Of a DNA stretch of 64,000 bases, positions 51,492-61,471 are shown one piece after another. How positions within the stretch are numbered: position 1 is the first letter of the stretch; each line of letters begins with the position of its first letter. A model generated the notes under the pieces. It was not told the DNA's origin, made no database searches, and saw only the letters and a list, made by a program, of their open reading frames with translations. Both the position numbers and the translations under genes were made by a program. The DNA comes from Rhynchopus euleeides (taxonomy: Eukaryota > Euglenozoa > Diplonemea > Diplonemida > Diplonemidae), in assembly GCA_963210315.1 (NCBI GenBank), contig OY723307.1, positions 1 to 64,000 of the forward strand. The letters are read 5' to 3'.

Positions 51492-54400
51492 CTAGATAGC
51501 TGGGCGGAGCAACGGCAGCATGCTTTCTGACCGGAGGCCCACGACAAAGTCTATCAGCTGCGAGTGGGTCATCAACGATCCGACGTCACAGTTGACGCTG
51601 TTCCACTTGATAATGGAGTCGGCCAGCAGGGAACCACGGCAGGTGCTGCAGTCGACCATCAGTGCTGTGCCTGTGTTCCTACCCCAGAATGAGTTGTTGA
51701 CAACCACACCGCACCCGGTTTCGCCAGTGAGCATGCAGCCGCCATCGGCATCCGCGCCATAAGTCACGCGATTGTTGACTATCAGCCCGCCGCCGCCATT
51801 ACGCACGAGGATGCCAAAGGCAGAATATTCAGCGACAGTGTTGCCTGCAAAGATGCCACCGCCACCATGGCAGAGAACGACGCCGAAGAGCGTCCCGCCA
51901 CACAGCTGGTTGGATGACACGCGTGGCAACGCGTGGTCCCGTACAAGCAAGTCACGCTCAGTGTTTCCGCAGAAGCTGTTCTCCGAGAAGTACCCACGTG
52001 TACCCTCCCCTCGCACGATGAGGCCGCCACCTCCGTTCCGCTCGATGCAGTTGCCTTCGCACGTCGGGTTGCTGCGCCCCTCCACAAGCACCCCTGCGCA
52101 CTCGTTGTCGGAGACCCTGTTGCCGATGTACCTGCCCCGCGCACGGACACCCACAGCAATGCCACCCCCTTTGCCAAAAGCGATCGTGTTGCCTTGCACG
52201 AGGGGCCGTGCTGCGCCACCCTCAACAACAACAGCGCAGCCACCGCAGCCCGTGATGGTGTTCGCCAGCACCAGCGCCGTGCTGCTGCCTGCGATGTGCA
52301 CACCCACACGCCGCCCCGTCACCCTGTTGCGGTGCACCAGCGGCGAGCCACGCTCCGTGCACAGCACCGCCGCACTGCAGAGGGAGGCAACGACAGTGCA
52401 GCCCGACAGCACGCCGCAGCCCCGGACGTGCACACCGCAGGCACCGCGTGTGGAAGTGATGTGCAAACCGTGTGCCCGCCCGCCGCCTTCAAGCGTGAGG
52501 CACGTCTTCTGCGAGGGCAGCGCCAGAAGGACGACGTCAGAGGGACGGGGCTGCAGGTGCGGTGCCTCTGCCTGCGGCTTTGGCAGCGTGGCCGTATCGA
52601 CGCAGGGCGGTGGGAGTGTCGTTCCCAACACCACGTCCAGCAGGGGGCGCAGCGTCAGCGCCTGCCTCACGACAAAGCCTTCGTGCGACGCGGAAGCATA
52701 GACGCCCGGCGCCAGCAGCACCTCGTCCCCTTCGCCCGCCTCGCTGCACGCAACCTCCACAGCAGTGGGGGCAGACCTGGCCCTGCCCAGCCGCATCACA
52801 CCTTCGGTGGCAAGCGCCGCACCCACACCCGACGGTGACTTGTACCGATGCAGTCGGTAGCTGAACCCGTCGTCGTCTGTCGGGTGCCCACCCGCCTTGC
52901 TCTCGGCACACTCTTGCTCTCGCTCCTGCAGGGTTGCGATGTAGTTGTTGAGTGCTGCGACGCCAGCAGCGGCGGCGGGATGTTCGTTGTGCAGCACGAC
53001 ATGCCGTACGCGCATACGCGCAGTGCCGTCTGTGCTGCGTGGGGTCGCCTGCACCGCCTCCACATCGGGCACGGCGGGGTCGCCGTTGGCGAGGATGTGA
53101 TGGATCTTGTCGGCACCGGGCAGGCTCCCCAGAGGGTGGCTGGGCTGCGCTGCCGCGTCAGCAGGCTTCTCGCATCGCGACGCCTCCCCGTCCCCCACCT
53201 CGCGCTCCGGCCGCTTATGGCGGTTGAAGCGGCGCGAGTTCAGCAGCACGCCGGAGCTGCTGCGCCTCCGGGCAACGCCCCCCTTGCCATGCGGCGACTC
53301 CTCGTCGCCCTGCAGTGTGAGGCGCAGGCTCTTGTCGATGTCGCTGACGAGAAGCTTCACGCCCTCGTGCCTCGCATTCTGCCTCTTCGCCCTCCGTGGC
53401 TCGTCACGCACCTTGGCTGCGAGGCCTGTGGGCTGGAGGGGCACGTGCTGCACATCCGCAAGCTGTGCATCCTGGGACTGGGTGCGCAGCATCTGCAGCT
53501 CGTTGCGCATGCGCTCCATCCGAAACGGGCCCAGAGAGCGCAGCAGTGTTGCCTGCACCGGAGCTGACAGCGCAGGATCCAGACGCGACACGACGCTGTG
53601 GTCGCGCAGGGGCTGCGCCGCACCTCCCTGCGACAGCAGGGGTGACGTCAGGAAACAGTCGCGCAGCGCCTGCCTGCTGTGGTCCACACGCTGCGTGGTG
53701 CACGCCTCCTCCCGCTGCAGCTGTGTGATGCGCTCCGAGATGCTCTCGAGGGCTGCTGTGCATGAAGGTACGTCGCCCAGAGGCCCGCCGGAGGCGGCGG
53801 GGGGAGGGCCGCCCTCGAGGAAGCGCTGCAGGTCGCTGCGCCTCTTCTGTAGGTTGCTGAGGAGGTCGGAGACAGATGCCTGGCGCGTGCAGGCCAGCTC
53901 CACCTCGTCCAGAGCTGCGCGCAGCGTTTGCTCGTGCGTGCCTGTGGCTTGGCGTGGCGGATGCGGCACAGTCACGCGGATGCGGCGGACGCGCTCTGCG
54001 AAGTGCATCGTCGGCATCGACACGTCGTGCAGCGACAGGTGGGGAGCCACGGTGGCGATGACAGTCGTCATGCAGTTGCGCCCCGACAGCTTCGCCTTCA
54101 GCAGCCACGTGAGGAGCGACTCTCGGTGTGGCGGCACCTTCGCACCGCTCCCCTCCGCCAGCGCGAATATGACACGCGACAGCGTCGTGAAGCTCCTGTT
54201 GACGCCTGCAGCCTGCCTTGCCAGGTCCTTCGTGCTGGAACGCCTGGCACGCTGTGCAGACATGGACTGGGCAGAGCCACTCCGGGTGACGCTGGTGCTG
54301 GTGCAGCTGGAGAGGTCGTCGCCGTCATGCGCAGCGTTGCTCTCCTTGCGCTCAGGGTGGTTCAGCTGCGACGGCGACTGCAGCCCCGCCAGGTCGCAGA

Positions 54401-55241
54401 AGGTGAGGCGTGTGTGGCCCCTCTGCAGGTTCTTCGCTGTGAGGTAGCGGGCACGGATATCTGCAGGCTCGGCCTTGGCACCCTGCAGCTTGCCCCACAC
54501 GCGTGCGCACAGCTCCTTGCCGAGGGGGGCGTCGGCAGGCTCGTCGCCTGCACCGTTGTGCAGCATCACCTCCAGCACCATGTGCGTTGATGCGCCCTTG
54601 TCTCGCACATGCTCCACGAGACTGTTCGCAATGGCCTGCGTCGTCAGCTCGACCGCAACAAGCCCGTCGACATAGGGGCCGCCCCGAGGGTGCTCCCGCA
54701 CACGCAGCTCCGCACGCTTGTCGTTGTGGTCCTTGGAGGAGGTGCCTGCAAGCACGTCGACAACCTTCTCCCCGACTATCCCATACAAACACGCCTCCAC
54801 AGTGTAGCGCGCACCGCGCACAAGGCGCAGGATGTCATCGAGGGCGCGGGGCACGATGCCTGGGCTGCCGTGCGCCTTGGGGCCCAGCAGGGTGTACGTC
54901 TTGCCTGTGGCAGCACCGCCGTACACAAACAGGCAGTGGTTGACTCCGTCGAACACGCCGCGCACGAGAGGGCGCCCTATAGCCTCGTAGACGCTCTCCT
55001 GCGTGTCAGCGACTGCGCTGTGCGGCAAGAGCTGCGGGCAGCTGACGAGGACATGCTCGAATCCTGTGAACTGCCTCTCCTCGCGCAGGTAGGGGTGGCG
55101 GAGCAGGACGTTCCCGTGCTGCACATCACACCGGATGCAGTCCTGCACCCCTTCCCCGTGCTTGGCAACCTCCGCGTCGCGTTCGGATCTGATGTAGGGG
55201 CGCACCCTCACTGCGACGCAGACACGCGACGGCGTGGCCAT
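51492..55241 (-). CDS. Divergent kinesin fused to a parallel beta-helix
   Basis: 1,249 residues from MATPSRVCVAVRVRPYIRSE. The N-terminal ~425 residues are a kinesin motor: the core strand VAVRVRP, P-loop VYGGAATGKTYTLLG (K114, T115), switch II LTFCDLAGLQ (D283-G286), and VNRSFTTLSRVIFALAEGSG / VPPHRESLLTWLL (348-381). Switch I is degenerate: KGASTHMVLEV stands where NxxSSRSH is expected, and the DLAGSE Glu is Leu-Gln, so ATP hydrolysis may be impaired. Residues ~435-640 are helical, with coiled-coil potential; ~650-880 is a linker. From ~940 to ~1230 there are about ten short beta-strand repeats (GVHIAGSSTALVLANTITGC; NTIAFGKGGGIAVG; GNCIERNGGGGLIV) typical of PbH1/NosD right-handed beta-helix. 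The spacer to the next gene is only 177 bp. A cargo- or glycan-binding helix on a motor is a possible role. Confidence 0.88.
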   Translation of the reverse strand: MATPSRVCVAVRVRPYIRSERDAEVAKHGEGVQDCIRCDVQHGNVLLRHPYLREERQFTGFEHVLVSCPQLLPHSAVADTQESVYEAIGRPLVRGVFDGVNHCLFVYGGAATGKTYTLLGPKAHGSPGIVPRALDDILRLVRGARYTVEACLYGIVGEKVVDVLAGTSSKDHNDKRAELRVREHPRGGPYVDGLVAVELTTQAIANSLVEHVRDKGASTHMVLEVMLHNGAGDEPADAPLGKELCARVWGKLQGAKAEPADIRARYLTAKNLQRGHTRLTFCDLAGLQSPSQLNHPERKESNAAHDGDDLSSCTSTSVTRSGSAQSMSAQRARRSSTKDLARQAAGVNRSFTTLSRVIFALAEGSGAKVPPHRESLLTWLLKAKLSGRNCMTTVIATVAPHLSLHDVSMPTMHFAERVRRIRVTVPHPPRQATGTHEQTLRAALDEVELACTRQASVSDLLSNLQKRRSDLQRFLEGGPPPAASGGPLGDVPSCTAALESISERITQLQREEACTTQRVDHSRQALRDCFLTSPLLSQGGAAQPLRDHSVVSRLDPALSAPVQATLLRSLGPFRMERMRNELQMLRTQSQDAQLADVQHVPLQPTGLAAKVRDEPRRAKRQNARHEGVKLLVSDIDKSLRLTLQGDEESPHGKGGVARRRSSSGVLLNSRRFNRHKRPEREVGDGEASRCEKPADAAAQPSHPLGSLPGADKIHHILANGDPAVPDVEAVQATPRSTDGTARMRVRHVVLHNEHPAAAAGVAALNNYIATLQEREQECAESKAGGHPTDDDGFSYRLHRYKSPSGVGAALATEGVMRLGRARSAPTAVEVACSEAGEGDEVLLAPGVYASASHEGFVVRQALTLRPLLDVVLGTTLPPPCVDTATLPKPQAEAPHLQPRPSDVVLLALPSQKTCLTLEGGGRAHGLHITSTRGACGVHVRGCGVLSGCTVVASLCSAAVLCTERGSPLVHRNRVTGRRVGVHIAGSSTALVLANTITGCGGCAVVVEGGAARPLVQGNTIAFGKGGGIAVGVRARGRYIGNRVSDNECAGVLVEGRSNPTCEGNCIERNGGGGLIVRGEGTRGYFSENSFCGNTERDLLVRDHALPRVSSNQLCGGTLFGVVLCHGGGGIFAGNTVAEYSAFGILVRNGGGGLIVNNRVTYGADADGGCMLTGETGCGVVVNNSFWGRNTGTALMVDCSTCRGSLLADSIIKWNSVNCDVGSLMTHSQLIDFVVGLRSESMLPLLRPAI

Positions 55242-55418
55242 TGTGGAACACTCACCGCATTGCACGGGGTGTGTGTGTGTGGAACCTGCATTGAGGGTGT
55301 GGGTGCATGCACACGGCAAAGGCACATCATGGCGAGGGGCGGAAGACAAAGCCAATAGCGCCACCACGCATCCGCTGCACTGCCAACGTAGTTCATACAG
55401 CATACAGGCGACTCAACA

Positions 55419-56486
55419 CTACGCATGGCGCGTCAAGCGCGAGCGCGACATTGTTGGGAGGGAGATAAGCTTCAGAGGGGGGACCAGCGGTTGGCTGTCC
55501 TTGCTCTGCTGCCGGGGCCTGGGGTCGGGCAGTGCCCGGGGCGAAAGAGTGGCGTGCTGGTAGGGCTGCATCGCAGTGCCGGGGTGCCGCTTCAGCGTGG
55601 CCCAGTCAGACCTCTCCAGCATCTCCGTCAGCTGGTCCGCCGCAGCGTCGATGTCGAGCCACGCGCTGCGCGACTTGGGCCGCCTCAGGTGCGAGTCGGG
55701 GAAGACCTTCAGCGTGCCGCCGTCATTCGCGAGATACAGCTGCCTGGGGATCACCTTGCCTGGGGTGGGGTACGACGTGGCCGTCAGGCCGATCACCGCG
55801 GAACAGTCAAACACACTGTGCTCCACAGGGGCACTGCACCGCTGCCCCTCCGTGGGCTTCGCAGGGACGAACCATTTGATGGTCGCAAGGCGCGGGGTCA
55901 GCGTGACACGCACGCGCCGCTCCAGCCGCTCGATCTTAATCTCACACTCGGTGCCGGTGAGGCTGGGGCGGCGTGAGTACACCTTCCGCAGCAGCAGCCC
56001 CTCCGCTGTGGGGCGGTGCTGGTCCTGCGTGTGGAGGTTGACAATCACAAGCGTGTATGCATCCTTCGGTATCCACCAACACCCGGAGTAAGGCTGCCAC
56101 GAGTTCACCCGCCGCAGCGCGATGATGCCATCGCTGGGACCCTGGGCACGCCGCCAGCACCGGCTGACGCACACACAGGCCCGCAGGTCGCGCGAGCTCG
56201 CGATAAAGTGCAGCACCTTGCGCACGATCTCCATCGGGAGTCGCCACCCGCTGCCCAGCTTGCCCTTGCCCCTGTGGCAGGGCAGCAGCCTGTCGCGCAC
56301 ATGCCAGTCGGAGTCGACCGTCACAGGCTCGCTGCTGAGGTTGTGGATGGTCGGCGTGTCGCACCACGCGATGCTGGTGGGCCGCGAGCGCCCTGAGAAG
56401 GGCCCGGTGGACGACGCGCCCAGGCTGCGCCCTGTGGCGGCCAGGGCATCCTCGCGGATCTTGTCGGCGCTGAGCTGGTGCGTCAT
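55419..56486 (-). CDS. F-box-like protein
   Basis: 355 residues from MTHQLSADKIREDALAATGR. The start was chosen because a C-rich tract ending TTGCAG lies 14 bases before it; the frame continues upstream only through Pro-rich, non-conserved codons. Residues 78-114 match an F-box: WRLPMEIVRKVLHFIASSRD, then LRACVCVSRCWRRA, with the Leu-Pro start, Val-Leu core and Ser-x-x-Trp end. F-boxes bind Skp1 and place substrates on SCF ubiquitin ligases. Residues ~120-290 are a beta-rich substrate-side domain I do not recognise (GCWWIPKDAYTLVIVNLHTQ; RRVRVTLTPRLATIKWFVPA); the C-terminus is Pro/Ser-rich and basic. No membrane segment or signal peptide. Its stop is 177 bp upstream of the kinesin start. Confidence 0.65.
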   Translation of the reverse strand: MTHQLSADKIREDALAATGRSLGASSTGPFSGRSRPTSIAWCDTPTIHNLSSEPVTVDSDWHVRDRLLPCHRGKGKLGSGWRLPMEIVRKVLHFIASSRDLRACVCVSRCWRRAQGPSDGIIALRRVNSWQPYSGCWWIPKDAYTLVIVNLHTQDQHRPTAEGLLLRKVYSRRPSLTGTECEIKIERLERRVRVTLTPRLATIKWFVPAKPTEGQRCSAPVEHSVFDCSAVIGLTATSYPTPGKVIPRQLYLANDGGTLKVFPDSHLRRPKSRSAWLDIDAAADQLTEMLERSDWATLKRHPGTAMQPYQHATLSPRALPDPRPRQQSKDSQPLVPPLKLISLPTMSRSRLTRHA

Positions 56487-57375
56487 CGGACCACCATCGC
56501 CTGCAAGCGGGTTGGGGGGGGGGGTGGTCGGTGCAGTGCGGCGTGGAGTGGTGCCGTGTGGTGATGCTGCTGCATGCACAGCCGTGGGACTATCGATCGG
56601 GGCGGGGGGGGGAGGGGGGGGCGAGCGAGGGGCATCCCACGCAGCACTGGTGGAGGTGGACTCTGCCACTCGGCACTGACGAGCCACATCACCGCATCCT
56701 ATAGCGGATGCCAGGGGTTTGTTGGAACAAATGCACGCACTGAGTATCCTGCCTTTTGATACGATACTCCGATGCCACACAACGGAGTGAAGGGTGTGCC
56801 TGTTTCACACACAGGCTTGGGGAGGCAACCCCGGTGGACAGTGCTGTGCTGTGTGGCGTTTTATGGGGCTGGCTCCTTCGGACATAACAGGGATAGGCAG
56901 TAGTCATCGCTGTGGAAACAGGCCCTCCCCGCCCTGCCGAGGGGGCAGGCAGAAGAAGCAACACGCCCACAGGAAGAGAGGGAAATGGTGGCCTCAGGCA
57001 TGCCGTCACCTGTGGCATTGCGGCGAGACTCGGGACATGCTTGCTTGAGGCATCGAATGTATGGGCCCCCTTCGCTTGCCAACGGCACACAGGTTGGCAC
57101 GCTCCGCCCCATCCGGCCCAAGCCCATGCGCACGACAGTCGCAAGGGACATGTGTCCCGTCCTGCACGCGCCACCTTATCGAATGATGGGGTGGGAGGCA
57201 CAGGCACAGTCGTGGACAGGGCAGTGGCGGGAAGAGAGTGGGCGCGGAAGTGCCGGAAAAAAGTGTCAGAAATGGGCTGAAATATATCGATCGGAAAAAG
57301 GGGGGGGAGGGGGAATATGGCAGAAAATACACCACCACCACCACCACCACCGACCCGCCCATCTCACCCCCCGCC
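56487..57375. other. Intergenic spacer, no gene seen
   Basis: Holds the acceptor-like tract before the F-box gene (56500-56530) and about 800 bp without a supported frame. A CAC/ACC microsatellite lies at 57329-57350. Confidence 0.55.
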
Positions 57376-59130
57376 TCACAGCAGCAGCAGGCACCCTGCG
57401 GACAGCAGGGCTGCAACCGCCACTGCAGGGGTGCTGCGCCGCCAAGGGGACAACAGCACCGCAGTGATAAGCAGGGCAGAAGCCTGCGCCCCTGTGCCCC
57501 ACAGCGCAGGGCAGGGTGGTGGGGGCGCGGCGAGCGGCGGCGGCGGCGGGGGCCCCGGGCGCAGGGCTGCCTGGAGCTGGGGGTGCTTGGGGGGGCCTCC
57601 CTCGTCGCGGTAGCGCGACACGGGGGTCTTGGCAGAGGCGGGGTCCAGAGGCACGGCGCTGTCCTTGCAGGCCATGCGGTGCCACTCTTGCCACTTCTTG
57701 AAAGACATGCCGTCGTAGTGCCGCAGCAGCGTGGCGCAGTTGATGTGGCCGCGCCCCACACCCAGCGAATGGTGTGCGCCCTTCGCACTGTCCTCCCACC
57801 TGCGTGCGTACAGCACGGAGAACAGCTGGAAGTACCGCGCCTTTGCTGCCGTGTCCATGTGACGGCTGTATCTGGATGCGGTGGCGGAGATGTTGCGTGC
57901 CGCATTGTCGTTGAGCTGCAGCCACCGCAGCACGGAAGACAGGGAGTGGTCCAGAAGGCGCGGGTCCCCCGATGAGTTTGCAAAGTGGACAAACGGGATG
58001 GTGTCCTGCGTGTAGTACTGCTCGAAGTCGGTCCCCACGTCCACCGCGACACCGCTGTAGGCAAAGAACTCCTGGAACCGGTCCACAGCCCCGACGCCAT
58101 CAATCGCGAGGAGGTATTTATACCCGAACTGTTCCCTGCTGCCACTGAGGCAGATGCTGCTCCCGCCGGCAGTGGTGTCGCACATGCTTGGGGGTGCGCT
58201 GCGGGGCAGCCACCCCTTCGCCTTATATCTCTCCACATCGTCGACACAGAAGGAGGTCTGCGGGCAGAGCACCTGGATGTCATTCCCCTTCAGCCGCCCC
58301 ACCTGCGCCAGGGCTGCCGCGTGGAAGCGCTTCGGGTTGAAATAGCTGCCTGCAAACACAGCCTTCGGAAGCAGCATGCCCCACGGCACTGACGGCGCCC
58401 CTGGATAGGAGTGGATCCAAGGCACGGTCGGCACCAGGATGTGGTGGGGGCACCGCCTCACGTCACGTGAGTAGCTCAGCATCGGGAGGTGGTCGTAGAA
58501 GGCGGAGGGGGGGAAGCCCTGCAGCAGGAGGGGGTCGCTCTCACACCCGTCCATGATGGTTGTGATGTACTCGAAGGTGCGGTTGCCGAAAGCCCCGAGT
58601 CGCTGGCACAGCGACACGAAGGCCAGGTGCATCGCGAGGCGGTTCTCCTGCCACCTCCACGGCCCTATGATCTGGTAGTCGGCAGCCTCGCCTCCTTCGA
58701 TGCGGACCCACAGCCCGTATGCAGAGGACTTGTCCTTCTCAAACAGCGCCGCAAGCTTCGCGACATCGCGCTGCGAGAAGCTGCGCTGCCCCCAACGCGA
58801 CAGATCTGCCGCGAGGTGCCTCCCGCGCTGCACACACACCTCCCACTCAGAGGGAGCGCCCCACGAGCGGCCCTCCCGTGCCGCCGTGCTGCATGCCTCC
58901 AGCACAGCCTCCGCGTCTGGCCCAGCCCACCCCTGCAGGGGGTCATGCGCGGCGTGCTCGCGTGTGGCGCGCTGCACCGCCGCCTGCCTCACTGCGTCCA
59001 GGTCCTGCACGCGTGGGTCCTCTGCAGCCCCTGTGGCTGTGTCGGGGGTCTGCTCGGAAGAAGAGCTGCCTGGTGGAAGCAGCAGGAGGAGGAGGAGGAG
59101 GAGGAGGGGAGGGGCAACGGGGGGACGCAT
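57376..59130 (-). CDS. GT90/CAP10-type glycosyltransferase, membrane-anchored
   Basis: 584 residues from MRPPVAPP followed by ten Leu, a signal peptide or signal anchor; the CAG acceptor after CCCCCTCGGTGT lies 13 bases before. Residues ~150-430 carry a CAP10/GT90 pattern: DYQIIGPWRWQENRLAMH, WIHSYPGAPSVPW, KAVFAGSYFNPKRFHAA, and the donor-site block FGYKYLLAIDGVGAVDRFQE (336-355), VDVGTDFEQYYTQDTIPFVH (363-382), SVLRWLQLNDNAARNISATA. Family members (POGLUT/KDELC, fungal CAP10) transfer glucose or xylose in the ER/Golgi lumen. A Pro run (~527-540) leads to a hydrophobic C-terminus (SALLITAVLL, AVAVAALLSAGCLLLL) that ends the protein, as in tail-anchored or GPI-anchored proteins; this is unusual for soluble lumenal GT90 enzymes. 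Sugar and acceptor are unknown. Confidence 0.8.
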   Translation of the reverse strand: MRPPVAPPLLLLLLLLLLPPGSSSSEQTPDTATGAAEDPRVQDLDAVRQAAVQRATREHAAHDPLQGWAGPDAEAVLEACSTAAREGRSWGAPSEWEVCVQRGRHLAADLSRWGQRSFSQRDVAKLAALFEKDKSSAYGLWVRIEGGEAADYQIIGPWRWQENRLAMHLAFVSLCQRLGAFGNRTFEYITTIMDGCESDPLLLQGFPPSAFYDHLPMLSYSRDVRRCPHHILVPTVPWIHSYPGAPSVPWGMLLPKAVFAGSYFNPKRFHAAALAQVGRLKGNDIQVLCPQTSFCVDDVERYKAKGWLPRSAPPSMCDTTAGGSSICLSGSREQFGYKYLLAIDGVGAVDRFQEFFAYSGVAVDVGTDFEQYYTQDTIPFVHFANSSGDPRLLDHSLSSVLRWLQLNDNAARNISATASRYSRHMDTAAKARYFQLFSVLYARRWEDSAKGAHHSLGVGRGHINCATLLRHYDGMSFKKWQEWHRMACKDSAVPLDPASAKTPVSRYRDEGGPPKHPQLQAALRPGPPPPPPLAAPPPPCPALWGTGAQASALLITAVLLSPWRRSTPAVAVAALLSAGCLLLL

Positions 59131-59953
59131 CACATCAGAGCAGCTGACACCGAGGGGGTGTGGGGGTGGGGTGGGGTGGCGACTGGTGGTGGTGGTGGTG
59201 TGGTGGGGATAAGGAAGGCAGAAGTGGAGTGTAGACACCCGGAAGCGGGGGGGACGGGGGATAGCTATCGTAGAAGTGGCGACGGCGTGACGGAAAGGTG
59301 GGGCTCCACGAGCTGGTATTGGCCCAGATGATGTGCAGTAACTTGCGAGACAATTGTGTTGGCATCACGAAGGGCGGGGCGGGGTGGGGGGTTTAAGCTG
59401 GCGGGGGGATCGAACCTGGAGCCCTGGTGACCCTGCGTTGTGTAGCTCTGTTTCTAGGGAATGGAAGGCCGCACATCAGTCAGTAGCACATCGAATATGC
59501 TTCGCAGCAGCGCAGGACACACGGAGCCCCCGACGCGCACTTGCATAGACACGTGCGTTCCCTCTCACAACTCCCGCTAGAGTGCCGCATCTAATTCACT
59601 ATTGAGGGGGCCTTCGCTACCAGGTGTGACTGAGTGAGAAGAAGTGAGCAACGGCCCACTTCCCCTCACCGACTGACGAGCTGTGACTGGTAGCGAGGGC
59701 TCCCTGAGACGTTCGGATCGACCGTATTGAAACTATCTGTTTATCCGTCAGCCCGACAAGGCTGATGAAACTGAGAGAGGAAACACCGCAGAGGGGATCC
59801 ACACCACGCTGAACCACAAGCCTGAGATAGCACTACACCCCCACAAAGCAGCAGATTTGGAGCTTTTTGAAAGCTTCAAACGACAGCACAGTGAAAGGCA
59901 CACCCACACCCCTATATGAGGAGCCGGAACACCTCCGGTGTCCTCCCCACCCC
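59131..59953. other. Intergenic spacer, no gene seen
   Basis: Contains a minus-strand polymerase III B-box-like word (GGTTCGATCCC, 59402-59412) without a foldable tRNA around it, and an inverted CTACCAGTCACA...TGTGACTGGTAG-like pair near 59618-59695. No supported gene. Confidence 0.5.
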
Positions 59954-61471
59954 TCACGCGTAGACATCCCACAGGGCGACGGTCGAATCGTTCGACGCCG
60001 TCAGGAGCAGGGGGTCCGAGGGGCCCCTGAGGCCCCACGTGACGGTGGACACAGCCTCTCCGTGCTGCAGCAGCTTCGCCAGCAGGGCGCCCGACTTGGT
60101 GTCGTGCACCTGCACCGCGTGGTCCCACAGGGCCACGGCGAAGAGGCGCGGGTTGAGGGGGTGGAAGGCGACGGAGGCAGCACCCGCCTTGGCCAGCGTG
60201 ATCTCATGCAGGGGGGCGAGCTGGAAGGACGCGCCACCGCTGCCAGGCCTCGCCTTCACCGCACCACCCCACACGCACACCGTGGTGTCCGCGCCGCCTG
60301 TGACGAGGAGGAACTTGTCTGACCCCTGCGACTTGTCGGCATGCGACACCGCAAGCACCGGCTCCCCATGCGCTTTAAAGTGCTCCTGCTGCAGCGCCTC
60401 CCCTTGCGACGGGCTGAGCAGCGTCGCCGCAAGGTGCCCACTCTCATACCCTGTGAAGGCCAGGACGTGCCCCCCGTGCAGCCGCAGCGCACACGCCATC
60501 GCAACACCCGTCTTCACCCCATCCGCCGGCGCCACCACATCGCAGCAGTACTCCGCAGGCACCAGCACATCCTCGGGGCGCGTCCCGCTGATCTGCATCG
60601 CCTCACGCACCAAACCCTCGAGGTGCACCTGCGCCTGGTTCGTCCTGCGGATGCCACGCTGCGCCGCAGTCAGCGGGGCCGGGGGGGCAGCGCCCCCAAA
60701 GAGCGAAGAGGCCGGCGGGGGTGCGGGGGGCTCCGCCTCCGCCTCTGCCTGAGGGGAGTCAGAGCCTGTGCCCCAGGAGGGGCCCCACAGGGTGTAGAGG
60801 CGGACGGCGTCGTCGGAGTCGGACGGGACTGCGAGGTAGGCCGAAGCGGCTGCGGCGGAGAGGTCGAACTTGCAGAAGGTGAAGCTGGAGTGCCACAGCG
60901 TGGCGACACACCGCACGGTGTACCGCCCCGCCCCCTCGCCCCACGAGAAGCTCACGTCGCGCGTGGGGCGCTGCACGAAGGCGTTGTCCCCAAAGTCAGC
61001 ATCGGGGCGTGGGAACGGGGGGGCAGCGCCCCTCTCCGTCTCCACAGTCCCCGAGACGACACCACGCCCTGGCCCCACGCCTGGCAAGGAGGTGGCGGCG
61101 GCGGTGCCTGCGAGATCCGCCACAGCAACAGGGGTGCCGCTGTCGGCAAAGGTGCCCCAGAAGCGGATGCAGCCGTCACGCCCCATCGTGAGGAAGTCGG
61201 CTGCGTCTGGGGGGTGCACGGCGCAGCCGGGGCCCCTGGTTGCGGGGTCCGGGCGCTGCGGGAGGAAGGCGACCTGCAGGATGCCCTTGTCGCCGTGGGT
61301 GCAGCTGGGGGGGAGCGCGAAGAGGACGCGGCGTGTGTCGACAGCCCAGACGAGGACCTCCCCGGAGGCGGAGCCGCTGAGGGCGGCGCTGCCGCAGGCG
61401 GAGAGGGCGGAGCAGCTGACAGCGCCGCGGTGCTCCCGCATCACCCCGACAGGGGCGACGCGGCCCGACAT
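59954..61471 (-). CDS. WD40 protein resembling GNB1L / ASTRA-associated protein 1
   Basis: 505 residues from MSGRVAPVGVMREHRGAVSC. Seven or so WD-type blades are visible; clear ones are GEVLVWAVDTRRVLFALPPS (N-terminal), DFLTMGRDGCIRFWGTFADS, LAFTGYESGHLAATLL-type, KFLLVTGGADTTVCVWGGAV, LFAVALWDHAVQVHDTKSGA and the last blade LLLTASNDSTVALWDVYA, which closes the protein. The final two blades and the total length match GNB1L/ASA1, a PIKK-maturation (TTT/ASTRA) partner in animals and yeast; this assignment is by recollection of family layout only. A Pro/Ala-rich insertion (~285-310) interrupts the propeller. It has no catalytic domain and no signal peptide; it probably acts as a cytosolic or nuclear scaffold. 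No AG acceptor is obvious near the start, so the ATG is less certain than elsewhere. Confidence 0.72.
   Translation of the reverse strand: MSGRVAPVGVMREHRGAVSCSALSACGSAALSGSASGEVLVWAVDTRRVLFALPPSCTHGDKGILQVAFLPQRPDPATRGPGCAVHPPDAADFLTMGRDGCIRFWGTFADSGTPVAVADLAGTAAATSLPGVGPGRGVVSGTVETERGAAPPFPRPDADFGDNAFVQRPTRDVSFSWGEGAGRYTVRCVATLWHSSFTFCKFDLSAAAASAYLAVPSDSDDAVRLYTLWGPSWGTGSDSPQAEAEAEPPAPPPASSLFGGAAPPAPLTAAQRGIRRTNQAQVHLEGLVREAMQISGTRPEDVLVPAEYCCDVVAPADGVKTGVAMACALRLHGGHVLAFTGYESGHLAATLLSPSQGEALQQEHFKAHGEPVLAVSHADKSQGSDKFLLVTGGADTTVCVWGGAVKARPGSGGASFQLAPLHEITLAKAGAASVAFHPLNPRLFAVALWDHAVQVHDTKSGALLAKLLQHGEAVSTVTWGLRGPSDPLLLTASNDSTVALWDVYA

Noticed and set aside
59395..59460. Possible tRNA gene (minus-strand GGTTCGATCCC)
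   Set aside because: The flanks do not form a T-stem, acceptor stem or anticodon arm; only the B-box-like word is present.
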